Origin: Bacteroidota bacterium
Lineage (GTDB): Bacteria; Bacteroidota; Bacteroidia; Palsa-965
NCBI GenBank assembly: GCA_013298545.1
Contig: JAAFIA010000010.1
Span: 1-64,000, forward strand
DNA length: 64,000 nt
Direction: 5' to 3'
Below the pieces are notes generated by a model. It was given only the letters and a program-made list of their open reading frames with translations, ran no database searches and had not been told where the DNA came from. The translations under genes and the position numbers were made by a program. Numbering within the stretch: position 1 is the stretch's first letter; each line of letters opens with the position of its first letter. Shown piece after piece: positions 7,747-15,942 of this stretch.

Positions 7747-7932
7747 TTAAAGTAGGTGTTTGTAAGCCTTTGCTTTCGCTACAAGGCTAGGTTTTTCTTT
7801 TATGATTTGTGCTAGGCTTATCGTATCTGCATTACCAAGCATATTGTAAATGGTTTGTAATGCTTGAGCGATGGCGGCGGCTTCGTTCTCGTCCTTTGCC
7901 TGTACGCCGGAGATTTCTAAATTGAAGTCCAT
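7747..7932 (-). CDS. small unknown protein, 61 aa
   Basis: The track gives 78 aa from 7983. The internal ATG at 7932 (MDFNLEIS) is more likely because the extra N-terminus is low-complexity and basic. The protein has a beta-like start (DFNLEISGVQAKDENEA) and then alanine-rich helices (AAAIAQALQTIYNML). No family was recognised. It is tightly packed between the 448-aa and 321-aa genes on the same strand, so it is probably part of the late operon. Confidence 0.6.
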   Translation of the reverse strand: MDFNLEISGVQAKDENEAAAIAQALQTIYNMLGNADTISLAQIIKEKPSLVAKAKAYKHLL

Positions 7933-7998
7933 ATTTTTTAGTTTTTGTCTGTTTTCAAATCGTTTGTTTTGGCTTTTTTGCACACATCACATTTACAG

Positions 7999-9345
7999 TC
8001 ATCCGTCGGCCTCAAAATCGGTATCATCTTCAAAAGGGTTTTCTGCCGTTTCTTGTTCAGGGTTGTCTGTTAGTTCCTGTTCAATATCGTCTGTTTCTTG
8101 AGTTTCGGGGTCTTGTGGTGCATCGTATTCAGGTGGGTAATTTTCCGAATTGGTTTGTACAGGTTGGGGGGCTTGCGTTTTGGGGGCTTGCGCCTGTGGG
8201 GTGGGGTTTGCTTGTTTTACCGTTTGGGCGGTTTTTTGTTGCGCTTGATTCGTAACTGGTGCGTTTTGTTGTACCACTTTCAAAACGGGTTTATTAGTCG
8301 GTGCGCCGCTCACGTTTTGCGCCGGTGTGTTTTTTTCAACATAGTTAAAAATCGCTGCCGCTCCTTTTGGGTTTGTTTGCAAAAAGTAAAGCAGTCCATG
8401 TATCTGTAAATAGTTTTGGAAAGGCAAAGACTTTAACGAGGCACAGACCTGATCTGCCGCCTCAAACTGTTTACGCTGCTCCTCACTCGTGTATGTGGGT
8501 TTAGGCGTAGAACTTCCAACCTTTACACTTGCGTTTGCTTTTTGCTCTACGGGTTGGTTTTGTTCGTCTGTTGGCGTTGGTACGTTGATAATACCCGCTA
8601 ACTGCTCATCATTCAAATTAAACGCGGCTTTTAGCAGTTTGGGATTACGTTTGACGAATGATTCCAACCAGTACGATCCCACTTCTACCAAATTCACCCC
8701 GCCAACACTTCCAAACTGCGGTCGTTGTTTGATTTCCTTTTCGAGTTTTTCAATATACTCGTCCCTATCGCTGATTTCTTCTTTTAGGTTTTTAATTTCT
8801 TTGTCTTTATCCTCTAGCCGAATTTCTTTAATAGCAATATCCATACGGGCGGCGTATTGCTGTGTAAGTAGATCAATGTGCTGCTTGTTTTTCGCTTCGG
8901 TCAGTTTCAATAGTTCTTCGCTATTGCTCGTGTTATTGAAGGGAAGTTGAAAAGGCTTTTGTAAATAGTGTTGTTCAGGCCCTGCAAAATAATTTCCGCT
9001 CATGGGTTGGGAGTTTTCAAATACTCCTGCAAATCCTTGTACTTGGGTTTGGCTAAAGGCATCTTCGCCAAGTTCAATATAAAAATTGGCCTCTGAATCT
9101 TTTACCTTACGCGAATAGCCGCGATATACTTCAATGGTCAATGCCTGTGGACGGTGTGTACGAATAACGTGTGTAATGTCGTTTTGAAAACTAGAAACGC
9201 CCATCTTACGCGAAATCACACAAACAGAGTTTCCATGTTTTTCGAGTGAAACGGAATAGTAAGAAGGCAAGCCCCTTGCCTCACGTTCGCGCATCAATTG
9301 CGCGATGTCGTCCAATTGTTTAACGGCGGCTTGTTGCTGATTCAT
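7999..9345 (-). CDS. coiled-coil protein with Pro/Gln-rich acidic tail
   Basis: This 448-aa protein has three parts. The N-terminal region (1-140) is beta-rich and unrecognised. A highly charged coiled coil follows (about 145-210, with KDKEIKNLKEEISDRD), then a helical region to about 320. The C-terminal 110 residues are low-complexity, rich in Pro, Gln, Ala and Thr and ending very acidic (FEDDTDFEADG). No signal peptide or membrane helix is present. The layout suits an elongated structural or scaffold component. Its 5-prime end overlaps the last 26 bp of the 120-aa gene in another frame on the same strand, so the two are translationally linked. Function unknown. Confidence 0.65.
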   Translation of the reverse strand: MNQQQAAVKQLDDIAQLMREREARGLPSYYSVSLEKHGNSVCVISRKMGVSSFQNDITHVIRTHRPQALTIEVYRGYSRKVKDSEANFYIELGEDAFSQTQVQGFAGVFENSQPMSGNYFAGPEQHYLQKPFQLPFNNTSNSEELLKLTEAKNKQHIDLLTQQYAARMDIAIKEIRLEDKDKEIKNLKEEISDRDEYIEKLEKEIKQRPQFGSVGGVNLVEVGSYWLESFVKRNPKLLKAAFNLNDEQLAGIINVPTPTDEQNQPVEQKANASVKVGSSTPKPTYTSEEQRKQFEAADQVCASLKSLPFQNYLQIHGLLYFLQTNPKGAAAIFNYVEKNTPAQNVSGAPTNKPVLKVVQQNAPVTNQAQQKTAQTVKQANPTPQAQAPKTQAPQPVQTNSENYPPEYDAPQDPETQETDDIEQELTDNPEQETAENPFEDDTDFEADG

Positions 9346-9682
9346 GGCAAAGTATTGTTTTTGTTGTGCTTTGAATATGTATCCGTACTAAACGGATCAG
9401 TTGGGGTGTATCAAATCCTGTTGCAGTCCGGTAAGAGATTAGCCCTGAAAATTCAGGTGTTGGATTTTCCGCTTGGCCGCGATCTGAGCCGATATAAAAA
9501 CTGGTATCGCTTTCAATTTCGATGCTTGAAGGATTCCCCACCAAATACACAAAACCATTATCCACACGAAAACTTTTTGCAGTCGGTTCTACATACAAAC
9601 TCATCGGCTCGTAATAAAAACTCAAAACGCCCATCTGCTGCATTCGCTTGTTTAAAAATTCGATCCAAAAATTTTCGTTCAT
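9320..9682 (-). CDS. small beta-rich unknown protein, 120 aa
   Basis: This protein is predicted from its residue pattern to be mostly beta strands (for example GFVYLVGNPSSIEIES and LIRLVRIHIQ). It lacks a signal peptide and membrane segments. It overlaps the start of the 448-aa gene by 26 bp. Upstream is a 140-bp block of AATTCACC-type repeats that separates it from the 127/119-aa pair. Small beta proteins in such a block could be virion components, but I cannot assign a fold. Confidence 0.55.
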   Translation of the reverse strand: MNENFWIEFLNKRMQQMGVLSFYYEPMSLYVEPTAKSFRVDNGFVYLVGNPSSIEIESDTSFYIGSDRGQAENPTPEFSGLISYRTATGFDTPQLIRLVRIHIQSTTKTILCHESATSRR

Positions 9683-9826
9683 ACTTTTTTGAATTAGTGA
9701 ATTAGTGAATTGGTGAATTGGTGAATTGGTGAATTGGTGAATTATTGAGTTGGTGAGTTGGTGAATTGGTAAATTTTTTAATTGGTAAATTTTTTTAATT
9801 CGCTAATTCACCAACTTTCTAATTCA
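9683..9826. repeat. AATTCACCAA-type degenerate repeat block A
   Basis: The left half consists of about ten copies of GAATTGGTGA or GAATTAGTGA. The right half carries the complementary TTCACCAA/TTCACTAA units. The block can therefore fold on itself as a long imperfect AT-rich hairpin. It fills the gap between two gene modules of the element completely. Three more blocks of the same kind occur at 10585-10745, 11610-11770 and 14405-14626. Confidence 0.85.
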
Positions 9827-10210
9827 CTAATTTTCTAATTCGCCAACTTTTAAAACTCGTAGGTATATTTTTACTTTGTGTGTGATGGATGCAAAGCCGC
9901 TTTTGTCTTGATAATAGCCGCTCAGTAAACAGGCAGGGGTTGTATGTTCGTCCAGCTTTATGTAACTAATTTTTTTCTTTGGTAGCCCGCTAAAGGCCCG
10001 AGCTTGAAAACGTGTTAAGGGTGCGCTCGTACCTTCTGAAAACTTTACGCATAATTCACCGCGTAAAGGGGCTATTTGTGCAATGGAAATATAAATCCCA
10101 ATCACACGGCAAACCTCTAAGGGTAAGCGAAATTCAAAGGCTTTAAAGCCATTGCGGACGGCCTCGATTTCATAAATTAAATAGCCTTGTGTTTGCTTGC
10201 AGGTTTTCAT
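9827..10210 (-). CDS. small beta-rich protein, 127 aa, paralogue of the upstream 119-aa protein
   Basis: The stop of the upstream 119-aa gene and the start of this one overlap by one base (ATGA-type coupling), so the two are co-expressed. The protein has no signal or membrane segment and reads as a series of beta strands. By eye it aligns with the 119-aa protein: RVIGIYISI against RLTGVFINV, a central Pro/Ser segment, and KVKIYLRV against AVIYLRL at the end. The pair is therefore probably a duplication. Two adjacent small beta-barrel proteins are what single-jelly-roll capsid pairs look like, but this is speculation without structure prediction. Confidence 0.6.
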   Translation of the reverse strand: MKTCKQTQGYLIYEIEAVRNGFKAFEFRLPLEVCRVIGIYISIAQIAPLRGELCVKFSEGTSAPLTRFQARAFSGLPKKKISYIKLDEHTTPACLLSGYYQDKSGFASITHKVKIYLRVLKVGELEN

Positions 10211-10569
10211 TATGCGGATAGTCTTAAATAAATTACTGCGGTATAGGGGTAACTAACTGCTAGTCCTGAATCACGGTAAAGCGTTTTAAATTTCAATCCT
10301 GCCGCTTGGTTATCCAGTTCGTAATACAATTCGTCAACTGGTACGCCCAAATCAGCAGTTAGCATCCGAACCTCATACCCATCAGGGAAAATTTCGGTAC
10401 TGCCGATTGTAACCTTTGAAAGTGTCGAGTTTGCAGCCTCTTTGACTACGTTAATAAAAACACCTGTCAAACGTGCAAAAAGTTTATCCGTTTCAACTTC
10501 AATTTGTACTTGCTCGTTTGCAAATTGAATCGTTACCGGAACGGGTTGATATTTGATATTACCGACCAT
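10210..10569 (-). CDS. small beta-rich protein, 119 aa
   Basis: First gene of a coupled pair with the 127-aa gene. The protein is soluble and beta-patterned, with the segments RLTGVFINV, STLSKVTIGS and AVIYLRLSA matching equivalent segments of its neighbour. No known family was recognised. It lies between two AATTCACC repeat blocks, so the pair forms an isolated module of the element. A structural (capsid or spike) role is a guess from context. Confidence 0.6.
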   Translation of the reverse strand: MVGNIKYQPVPVTIQFANEQVQIEVETDKLFARLTGVFINVVKEAANSTLSKVTIGSTEIFPDGYEVRMLTADLGVPVDELYYELDNQAAGLKFKTLYRDSGLAVSYPYTAVIYLRLSA

Positions 10570-10584
10570 TGTTTTTGATTTTTA

Positions 10585-10745
10585 GAATTGATAAATTTTT
10601 GAATTGGTGAATTGGTGAATGAATTAGTGAATTTTTGAATTAGTGAATTACTGAGTTAGTGAATTGATAAATTTTTAATTCACCAACTTGCCAATTCACT
10701 AATTCGCCAATTTTCCAATTCGCCAACTTTCCAATTCACCAATTT
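10585..10745. repeat. AATTCACCAA-type degenerate repeat block B
   Basis: As in block A, GAATTRGTGA units on the left face complementary TTCACCAA/TTCGCCAA units on the right. The block lies upstream of the 119-aa gene. It is followed by a polypyrimidine stretch (about 10748-10782) and by a GC-rich pairing, GGGGGCGG (10790-10797) with CCGCCCCC (10849-10856), next to the end of the 236-aa gene. No ORF is convincing in 10570-10874. Confidence 0.85.
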
Positions 10746-10874
10746 TCATTTCGCTCTGTTTCTCTTTCTGTTTCTTCGCTCTAAAAGGTGGGGGCGGGCG
10801 GCGCAAAAACTACGCTGATCCACATCTCAAATCCATATCCACCGACTTCCGCCCCCGTTTCCCTTTGTCCTTGT

Positions 10875-11585
10875 TTAGAATGGAATTACGGATGTTCCGA
10901 TAAACGTAACACGCATCCAACAAACCGTCGCAGCAGCAGCCGTCGCAAATTTGAACGGCATTTTAATCTCTACTTGCGGTTCAATTACTTTTGCATTTTC
11001 CAACTTGAAACTGCAAACCTCTACGTCTTGACGGTCGCGGGTATTGAAAATTTCCGCGTCGATTTGCGGCAAAATTTTCTTGCCCCCCGCTTCGAGTTCA
11101 AAATCACCGTTGCGGATAAAGGGCGGGATTAAATAAAAATCTGCCGCTTCTTTTGTTGGGCTTACGGCATAGGCCGTTTTCAATCCTGCAAGCAAAAACC
11201 AGTTATCCTTTTCCAGTTTTGAATTGGCAATACTCGCCAACCCCGTCGCTTTCTGATCAGTACCGATAAACATATCAATACTCGATTTGCTTGTTACTTC
11301 TTTCACCACATAAAAGCGTTGATCGACTAACTGCAAACGTTTTTTTAATAGTCCCATCCGCACATCTTCGGGCAATTGCCCAAAACGCATTTCCATTTCA
11401 TAACGGCTTCCGCGTTGCAGGGTGATCGTTTGACCTTGCAAGAGTTTTTTAGCGGCCTTGTACCGCTTGGCAGGGGGCAATTTTTTAATTGCGCCCAAAA
11501 GTGAATTAAACGTGTCTGTTTCGATACCGAACAATTCTCCAACGTTTCCAAACTCACCGTCCAACAACATTTCTACTTCATTCAT
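10875..11585 (-). CDS. unknown 236-aa protein, candidate major structural protein
   Basis: This soluble 236-aa protein has a helical N-terminal third (residues 1-75) and a beta-rich remainder. It includes DMFIGTDQ, a long aliphatic segment around NWFLLAGLKTAYAV, and a C-terminus CWMRVTFIGTSVIPF. No signal peptide or membrane helix is evident. No family was recognised. It stands alone between repeat blocks B and C, as an abundant structural gene with its own module might. I considered major capsid protein but there is no motif to confirm this. Checking would need profile-profile search or a structure model. Confidence 0.6.
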   Translation of the reverse strand: MNEVEMLLDGEFGNVGELFGIETDTFNSLLGAIKKLPPAKRYKAAKKLLQGQTITLQRGSRYEMEMRFGQLPEDVRMGLLKKRLQLVDQRFYVVKEVTSKSSIDMFIGTDQKATGLASIANSKLEKDNWFLLAGLKTAYAVSPTKEAADFYLIPPFIRNGDFELEAGGKKILPQIDAEIFNTRDRQDVEVCSFKLENAKVIEPQVEIKMPFKFATAAAATVCWMRVTFIGTSVIPF

Positions 11586-11609
11586 CGTTTTCGGTTTTTT
11601 TAAATTTGT

Positions 11610-11770
11610 TTAATTTTTTGAATTGGCGAATTTTTGAATTTTTGAGTTAGTGAATTTTAGAATTGGTGATTTAGTGATTGGGTGAATTGGTGATTTTTAA
11701 TTCACCAACTGTCCAATTCACTAATTTTTTAATTCACCAATTCACTAATTTTCCAATTCACCAATTCGTT
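11610..11770. repeat. AATTCACCAA-type degenerate repeat block C
   Basis: Same design as blocks A and B: left-half units such as GAATTGGTGA and GAGTTAGTGA are followed by right-half units TTCACCAA and TTCACTAA. It separates the 236-aa gene from the 175-aa membrane protein gene. Confidence 0.85.
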
Positions 11771-11771
11771 C

Positions 11772-12299
11772 CTAGATAATGTCAGCCGTCGATTCTTCTT
11801 CTACTTCGTTCCCTGCGAAGGAATTTTCCGAATAAGCATAGTTAGCTGAATTTGATCCTTGCGGGTCTTGCAGGTTTACATCAACTGCGGGGGCGGCATC
11901 AATACTGTAATGCGCCTGTCCGTTTTGGATGCCTACCAGTCCCAAGTCGATTACTTCCAAATTATTGGTTTGGGTTGAACCAAGACCGGAAAAAAACTGG
12001 TCAACTGCCGGAATCAATCGTGCGCCGGACATAAAACCCGATGCAGCAACGCCATAGCCGACCATTTTGATTTTTGGATTATCGTTCAGCGAAGAAATCA
12101 CCACGCCCGCCGCCACTTGTACGGCTGCTTTAATCGGGCCGATATACTGCTTTGCTGTTGGCAGGTAGTTATCTACTGCCTTTTCAATCAAACGATCCAA
12201 AAGCGATGCACCAAGCAACCCACCTGCTACACAAGCCGAGTTTACAAACTCGTCCTTCATCCTCACGAGCGTTAAACGCTCTTTCCAATTTGCTTTCAT
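11772..12299 (-). CDS. membrane protein, 175 aa
   Basis: This protein has two or three weakly hydrophobic segments (about 20-36, 53-72 and 80-100) rich in Ala and Gly (for example AAVQVAAGVVISS), after a basic N-terminus. The last 75 residues are polar and end strongly acidic (EVEEESTADII). No family was recognised. The composition would fit a small integral membrane protein of a particle or a holin-like protein, but the length and long acidic tail are not typical of holins. It is followed on the same strand by repeat block C and preceded by the 673-aa gene. Confidence 0.55.
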   Translation of the reverse strand: MKANWKERLTLVRMKDEFVNSACVAGGLLGASLLDRLIEKAVDNYLPTAKQYIGPIKAAVQVAAGVVISSLNDNPKIKMVGYGVAASGFMSGARLIPAVDQFFSGLGSTQTNNLEVIDLGLVGIQNGQAHYSIDAAPAVDVNLQDPQGSNSANYAYSENSFAGNEVEEESTADII

Positions 12300-12376
12300 T
12301 GCTTGTTTTTGTTTTTAACTGCTTCCGCTTATCTTTTGCACGGGTGCGGAAATTAACCCTGCTTTTTTTATCCCGC

Positions 12377-14398
12377 CTAGAGATAAAGTGTTTTCGTTTT
12401 GCCGTTTTTAGTTTTTGGTTTGGATTTGCTTTTCGGTGTGTGGTTTTTTTTACGCGGTTTGGCAGACCCCGTTTTTGTTCCCACCAGTCGAAAAGGTTCT
12501 GGTTTTATTTTTTTTGTTTTGACAACCTTACGCGGTTTAGGCGTGGGCTTTTTTGTTTGTTTGGGTTTGGGCTTTGCAGTAGGTTTCTTTTTTGCGCTTG
12601 GTGCTGTTTTTGTTTTTCGCGTTGTACTTGCGCTCTGTTTCTGTTTCTTGTTTCTGTTTCTTTTAATCGTACCCAATCCCGAAATCCCTGATAGTTTTTC
12701 TTTGCCGCTACTCATCAAAAGCAAACCGCCACTTACAAGAAGAGCCGCCGGAACTGCCCACGCGGGTAAGCCTGTTTCTTCGTTTGGCGGTGGTGGTGGT
12801 GGATTTTCACCCGCCCCCTGTCCATCGTTTATAAGTTTTTCGTTTTGCTTTGGTGTTTTTTCGTTTTGATCGCTTGCGCCCGATTTTTTCAAAAGTCGTG
12901 AAGGATTTACCTTACTGAGTAATTTTTTTACGTTGACTTTCGAGGCAAAGGCTTTTAGTTTGGCTAAAAAGGGAACACTCGCCGCCGTTGTCGTGGCTGC
13001 GCTCACGGGTTCAACCACACCAAAAGAAATACCATTTAAGCCACCCGCTCGACCGCTTAAAATCGTATGCCGGAACGTTTCAGGGCTTCCCTGCAAGACA
13101 CGCACAAAAATGTGTTCTGCTTCGCTTAATGCGTGTTTGGCTTTGGTATATTCTTCCGTATCGAAACCCTGACTGGCGGCCTGATCGGGCGACAAATAAC
13201 CCCATTTCAACGTTTCTGCAATCTGAAACAGGTTTGTTTTCATGGCAAGCAAAACACCCGCACGGGCGGCAACCGTTAAAGGATTATACTTTACTAAGGC
13301 TTGCCCTGCATCCTTCACGTTCTCTTTTTGATTTTGAACGGCTTCTTTTACACGATCAAAAAATTTACGCTGCCATGCCACACGACCCAAGCCAACAACA
13401 ACGCCCGATAAGTCGGTTTGATAATCCAAGATTATCGTTTCTTCTGAGCCGCTACCAAGTAATCCGTTTATGCGTGTTTCTTGTTCGCTCAGTCGGCGTA
13501 AGGCTTCGTCCCGTTGTGGGGTATGCCAATGCTTTAAGGCGTAGTCGATTAGTTTAAGAAAGGTTTCAGGGTGTTCAACTTCGCGGATCAGTTCGGGATT
13601 GCTTTGTACCAGTTCCCGCGTTTTTACTAAATGGTTGTAAATGGCATCCGGTGTGTCCGTGCTGCCAATCCCCGCAAAATCCGACCCGCTCACTAAATCA
13701 AGGAGCGGCGAAGATTCGCCAACACCTGAAAGTATGGCTATATCAATACCCGATAAATTTGTTTTGCTTGCCATGTTTCTATTTTTTTCTTGTGTATAAA
13801 ATGTTCTTTGGTAGTTCTTATCTTGTTTTACTGAAATCGGAAAATCTCGAATTTCAGCAGGTGGTTTTTCGCTATCGAAATAATCTAACACACAGTCCAG
13901 AATTATATCGCGTTCTCCATCGTGCGCGATAACGTAGATATGTTGAAAGTGTTCTACGCCCTCATACCGTGCAATGCGTAAACGATGGGGGATGCCAAGC
14001 ACAGACAAGCAGCAGGAAAGAGTAATAGAAAAATCGTCGCAATCAATTCCGTAACCTGCTAAATTTCCTTCCCAATAGCTGCGGGCAGGTGTGCGTAACT
14101 GCTCACGTCCTTTTATATCTTCTAAATAATTGCAACGCGAATACCAAAAGTTCCAAAGGTTGCGGCACGTTTGATAAATTGTTTTTGCTCGCTGTGTGGG
14201 TGCAAATTGATTGACTTGATACTGATAGGTTTTTATTACGCCAAATATTTTCTCAATCACTATATCCAAATCCCCATTGGGACGGATAATTGTTTCCTTC
14301 CAATCGCATGGCTCAAATAAGCGATCATAGCGTGTACTTTTTATTACGCGCTTTTCGGTGGTGGACACCAAACCCAAATTTCCCAACTTCACTTCCAT
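12377..14398 (-). CDS. transglutaminase-fold protein with membrane helix and basic tail
   Basis: This 673-aa protein has a transglutaminase-like (papain-fold) domain at about residues 60-180: the nucleophile is in GYGIDCDDFS (Cys120), the histidine in HFQHIYV (His153) and the acid in ILDCVLD (Asp168). The family comprises thiol proteases, amidases and cross-linking enzymes. A long helical middle follows, then a proline stretch (about 535-550), one hydrophobic helix (WAVPAALLVSGGLLLM, about 555-570) and about 100 very basic residues rich in Lys, Pro and Thr. The basic tail resembles histone-H1-like tails and could bind nucleic acid (inference). The combination of enzyme, single helix and basic tail repeats the layout of the glucosaminidase in the same element. 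It may process or cross-link particle proteins. Confidence 0.75.
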   Translation of the reverse strand: MEVKLGNLGLVSTTEKRVIKSTRYDRLFEPCDWKETIIRPNGDLDIVIEKIFGVIKTYQYQVNQFAPTQRAKTIYQTCRNLWNFWYSRCNYLEDIKGREQLRTPARSYWEGNLAGYGIDCDDFSITLSCCLSVLGIPHRLRIARYEGVEHFQHIYVIAHDGERDIILDCVLDYFDSEKPPAEIRDFPISVKQDKNYQRTFYTQEKNRNMASKTNLSGIDIAILSGVGESSPLLDLVSGSDFAGIGSTDTPDAIYNHLVKTRELVQSNPELIREVEHPETFLKLIDYALKHWHTPQRDEALRRLSEQETRINGLLGSGSEETIILDYQTDLSGVVVGLGRVAWQRKFFDRVKEAVQNQKENVKDAGQALVKYNPLTVAARAGVLLAMKTNLFQIAETLKWGYLSPDQAASQGFDTEEYTKAKHALSEAEHIFVRVLQGSPETFRHTILSGRAGGLNGISFGVVEPVSAATTTAASVPFLAKLKAFASKVNVKKLLSKVNPSRLLKKSGASDQNEKTPKQNEKLINDGQGAGENPPPPPPNEETGLPAWAVPAALLVSGGLLLMSSGKEKLSGISGLGTIKRNRNKKQKQSASTTRKTKTAPSAKKKPTAKPKPKQTKKPTPKPRKVVKTKKIKPEPFRLVGTKTGSAKPRKKNHTPKSKSKPKTKNGKTKTLYL

Positions 14399-14404
14399 CG
14401 CTTT

Positions 14405-14626
14405 TTTTATTTGGTGATTTTTTGAGTTAGTGAATTGGCGATTTTTTCAATTCACCAATTCACCAACTGCCCAACTTCACGGTTCAACTTCACTAGTCAA
14501 CTCCACTTTCCAACTTCACGGTTCAACTTCACTAGTCAACTCCACTTTCCAACTTCACTTTTTTAATTCACTAATTCAAAAATTCACTAACTCACCAATT
14601 CGTCAATTCACCAACTCGCCAATTTC
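14405..14626. repeat. AATTCACCAA-type repeat block D with internal 39-bp tandem repeat
   Basis: The largest of the four repeat blocks. It contains GAGTTAGTGAATTGGCGA-like units, then two exact copies of a 39-bp unit (starting at 14472 and 14511, beginning CAACTTCACGG) and the start of a third (14550), and then TTCACTAA/TTCACCAA units up to the stop of the 143-aa gene. The 39-bp unit is itself built from TTCAC-type elements, so it probably arose by slippage within the block. Confidence 0.85.
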
Positions 14627-15058
14627 CTAAATCGTGAAAATCTTTTCTGCTTTATATGGAATACCATCAGCCTGAGTAAACACTTCCAGTTTTAGTGTCC
14701 GGTTTGCTTTTTGTCCTTTTAAGAGCAGGGGAGCAAGCGCGGGTATATTTGTTAAAGGAATAAACAGGTTTACTTTCAACTTTGTACGCGCCCTTTTTTT
14801 TATCGCGTGTGTTTCTTCGCTTGGTTCGCTGTTGCCTACCTCGCTATCCATCAAATACACTTTTAAAAGGGGCTGAGTTATGGTAAACGCATGACCCGAA
14901 AAATTATCTATCGTGATTTCAGCCCACATTTTTAAACTCGCTTGCTCTATGCCCACAATGGCAACCTGCGTAACGTTTATACTTAATTTTTGGGCGGCAT
15001 TTGCTAATGAATAAAGCCATGCCGCACCACCCCCGATCAATGCTAATGAAAAAATCAT
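14627..15058 (-). CDS. membrane-anchored LEA14-like protein, 143 aa
   Basis: A short hydrophobic helix at the N-terminus (MIFSLALIGGGAAWLYSL) is followed by a soluble domain of about 115 residues. That domain reads like the LEA14/WHy fold: alternating strands, an N-linked opening (AEITIDNFSGHAF), a middle KVYLMD strand, RTKLKVNLFIPL and a final LKLEVFTQADGIPY. The assignment is pattern-based. It overlaps the 81-aa gene by 4 bp. Membrane anchoring repeats the theme of this block. Confidence 0.55.
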   Translation of the reverse strand: MIFSLALIGGGAAWLYSLANAAQKLSINVTQVAIVGIEQASLKMWAEITIDNFSGHAFTITQPLLKVYLMDSEVGNSEPSEETHAIKKRARTKLKVNLFIPLTNIPALAPLLLKGQKANRTLKLEVFTQADGIPYKAEKIFTI

Positions 15059-15300
15059 TTTTTAATCTCCTTCCCGCATTCCTCACACGTTGCCTTGTTT
15101 TTGGTTTCTCGTACTTCGCGCTGCTTGGCATTGTATCTGTCAATGAGCATACGAATACCAAACCACACAAAACCGCCAATAATGGAACGTATCGTAAAAT
15201 CTAACATCCCGCCGCTCTCCATGCCTGCCAAAAAAATAGAACTACTTAACAAAATGTCGTCCGTCGTTCCGCTCGTTGCTATGCTTCCCATGTTTTTCAT
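15055..15300 (-). CDS. small membrane protein with CxxC motif, 81 aa
   Basis: This 81-aa protein has a hydrophobic region from about residue 20 and a clear transmembrane helix (about 36-53, FTIRSIIGGFVWFGIRML). A basic cytoplasmic tail ends in CEECGKEIKK, a CxxC that could bind metal, although only two cysteines are present. The stop overlaps the start of the LEA14-like gene, so the two are coupled. No family was recognised. Confidence 0.55.
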   Translation of the reverse strand: MKNMGSIATSGTTDDILLSSSIFLAGMESGGMLDFTIRSIIGGFVWFGIRMLIDRYNAKQREVRETKNKATCEECGKEIKK

Positions 15301-15490
15301 TTGACTTAGTTTTTTGTTTAGTCAAAGGTCTTACATCGAAAAATTACGCGGGATAAATTGGAACAACTTAGGACAACTTTTGCAACTTCGTTTTTTGTAA
15401 GTGGTTGAAAAAGTATTTAAACTGGTCATTTTTCACACTCCATTTTTTTCGGTTCAAACATAAAAAATATCTTTTGCTCACGATTTGGCA

Positions 15491-15519
15491 CAAAAAAACC
15501 GGACTTCTTTTGTCCGGTT
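15491..15519 (-). terminator. intrinsic terminator after the HTH gene
   Basis: AACCGGAC (15497-15504) and GTCCGGTT (15512-15519) form an 8-bp stem with a 7-nt loop. On the minus strand the stem is followed by about eight T residues. It sits 25 bp past the stop of the 132-aa gene and separates the early or regulatory genes from the structural block. Confidence 0.85.
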
Positions 15520-15543
15520 ATCCTTGCTTGTTTTAGTGTGCAA

Positions 15544-15942
15544 TTACTTCTTTTTCTTTTTACGTTTTTCTGCTTTAGAAAAGGAATCTTGACCCCATTC
15601 CTCGTCGTTGTCTAGCTGATTATCTTTTGTTGCATTTGCAAAGTCTTCCATTTCCTTTTTCTTATTACTCATGTACATACTTTGCAATTCGTCCTCCGTG
15701 TAATTCTCCAGTACCATAAATTCAGGTAAGCCTTGATGACTTATAAAGCGTCGAACATTGTCGATGCTCAAATAATGCGAATGCCTAGCATTGAAAAAAA
15801 TACCCGCATTATGCAACCATTTTTCTATCGTTTTGCGACCAACTTGGTACATACGCTGCAAATCCGCTTTTTTCATAGGCCGGATTCTAAACACAGTTAT
15901 GCGCCGACGGTTGTAGCTGTCTTCGTCATGGAGCGAATACAT
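15544..15942 (-). CDS. helix-turn-helix DNA-binding protein, 132 aa
   Basis: Residues about 20-75 form an HTH of the kind found in excisionase/MerR-like or MarR-free DNA-binding proteins: MKKADLQRMYQVGRKTIEKWL is the HTH, and a small wing with HYLSIDNVRRFI follows. The C-terminus is acidic, then ends in a lysine run (KAEKRKKKKK). The protein has its own terminator (15491-15519), so it is transcribed apart from the structural genes. A regulator or recombination directionality factor of the element is plausible. Confidence 0.65.
   Translation of the reverse strand: MYSLHDEDSYNRRRITVFRIRPMKKADLQRMYQVGRKTIEKWLHNAGIFFNARHSHYLSIDNVRRFISHQGLPEFMVLENYTEDELQSMYMSNKKKEMEDFANATKDNQLDNDEEWGQDSFSKAEKRKKKKK

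Noticed and set aside
10875-11585. Firm call of double-jelly-roll major capsid protein
   Set aside because: At 236 aa and with no recognisable motif the call would rest only on position; kept as an unknown.
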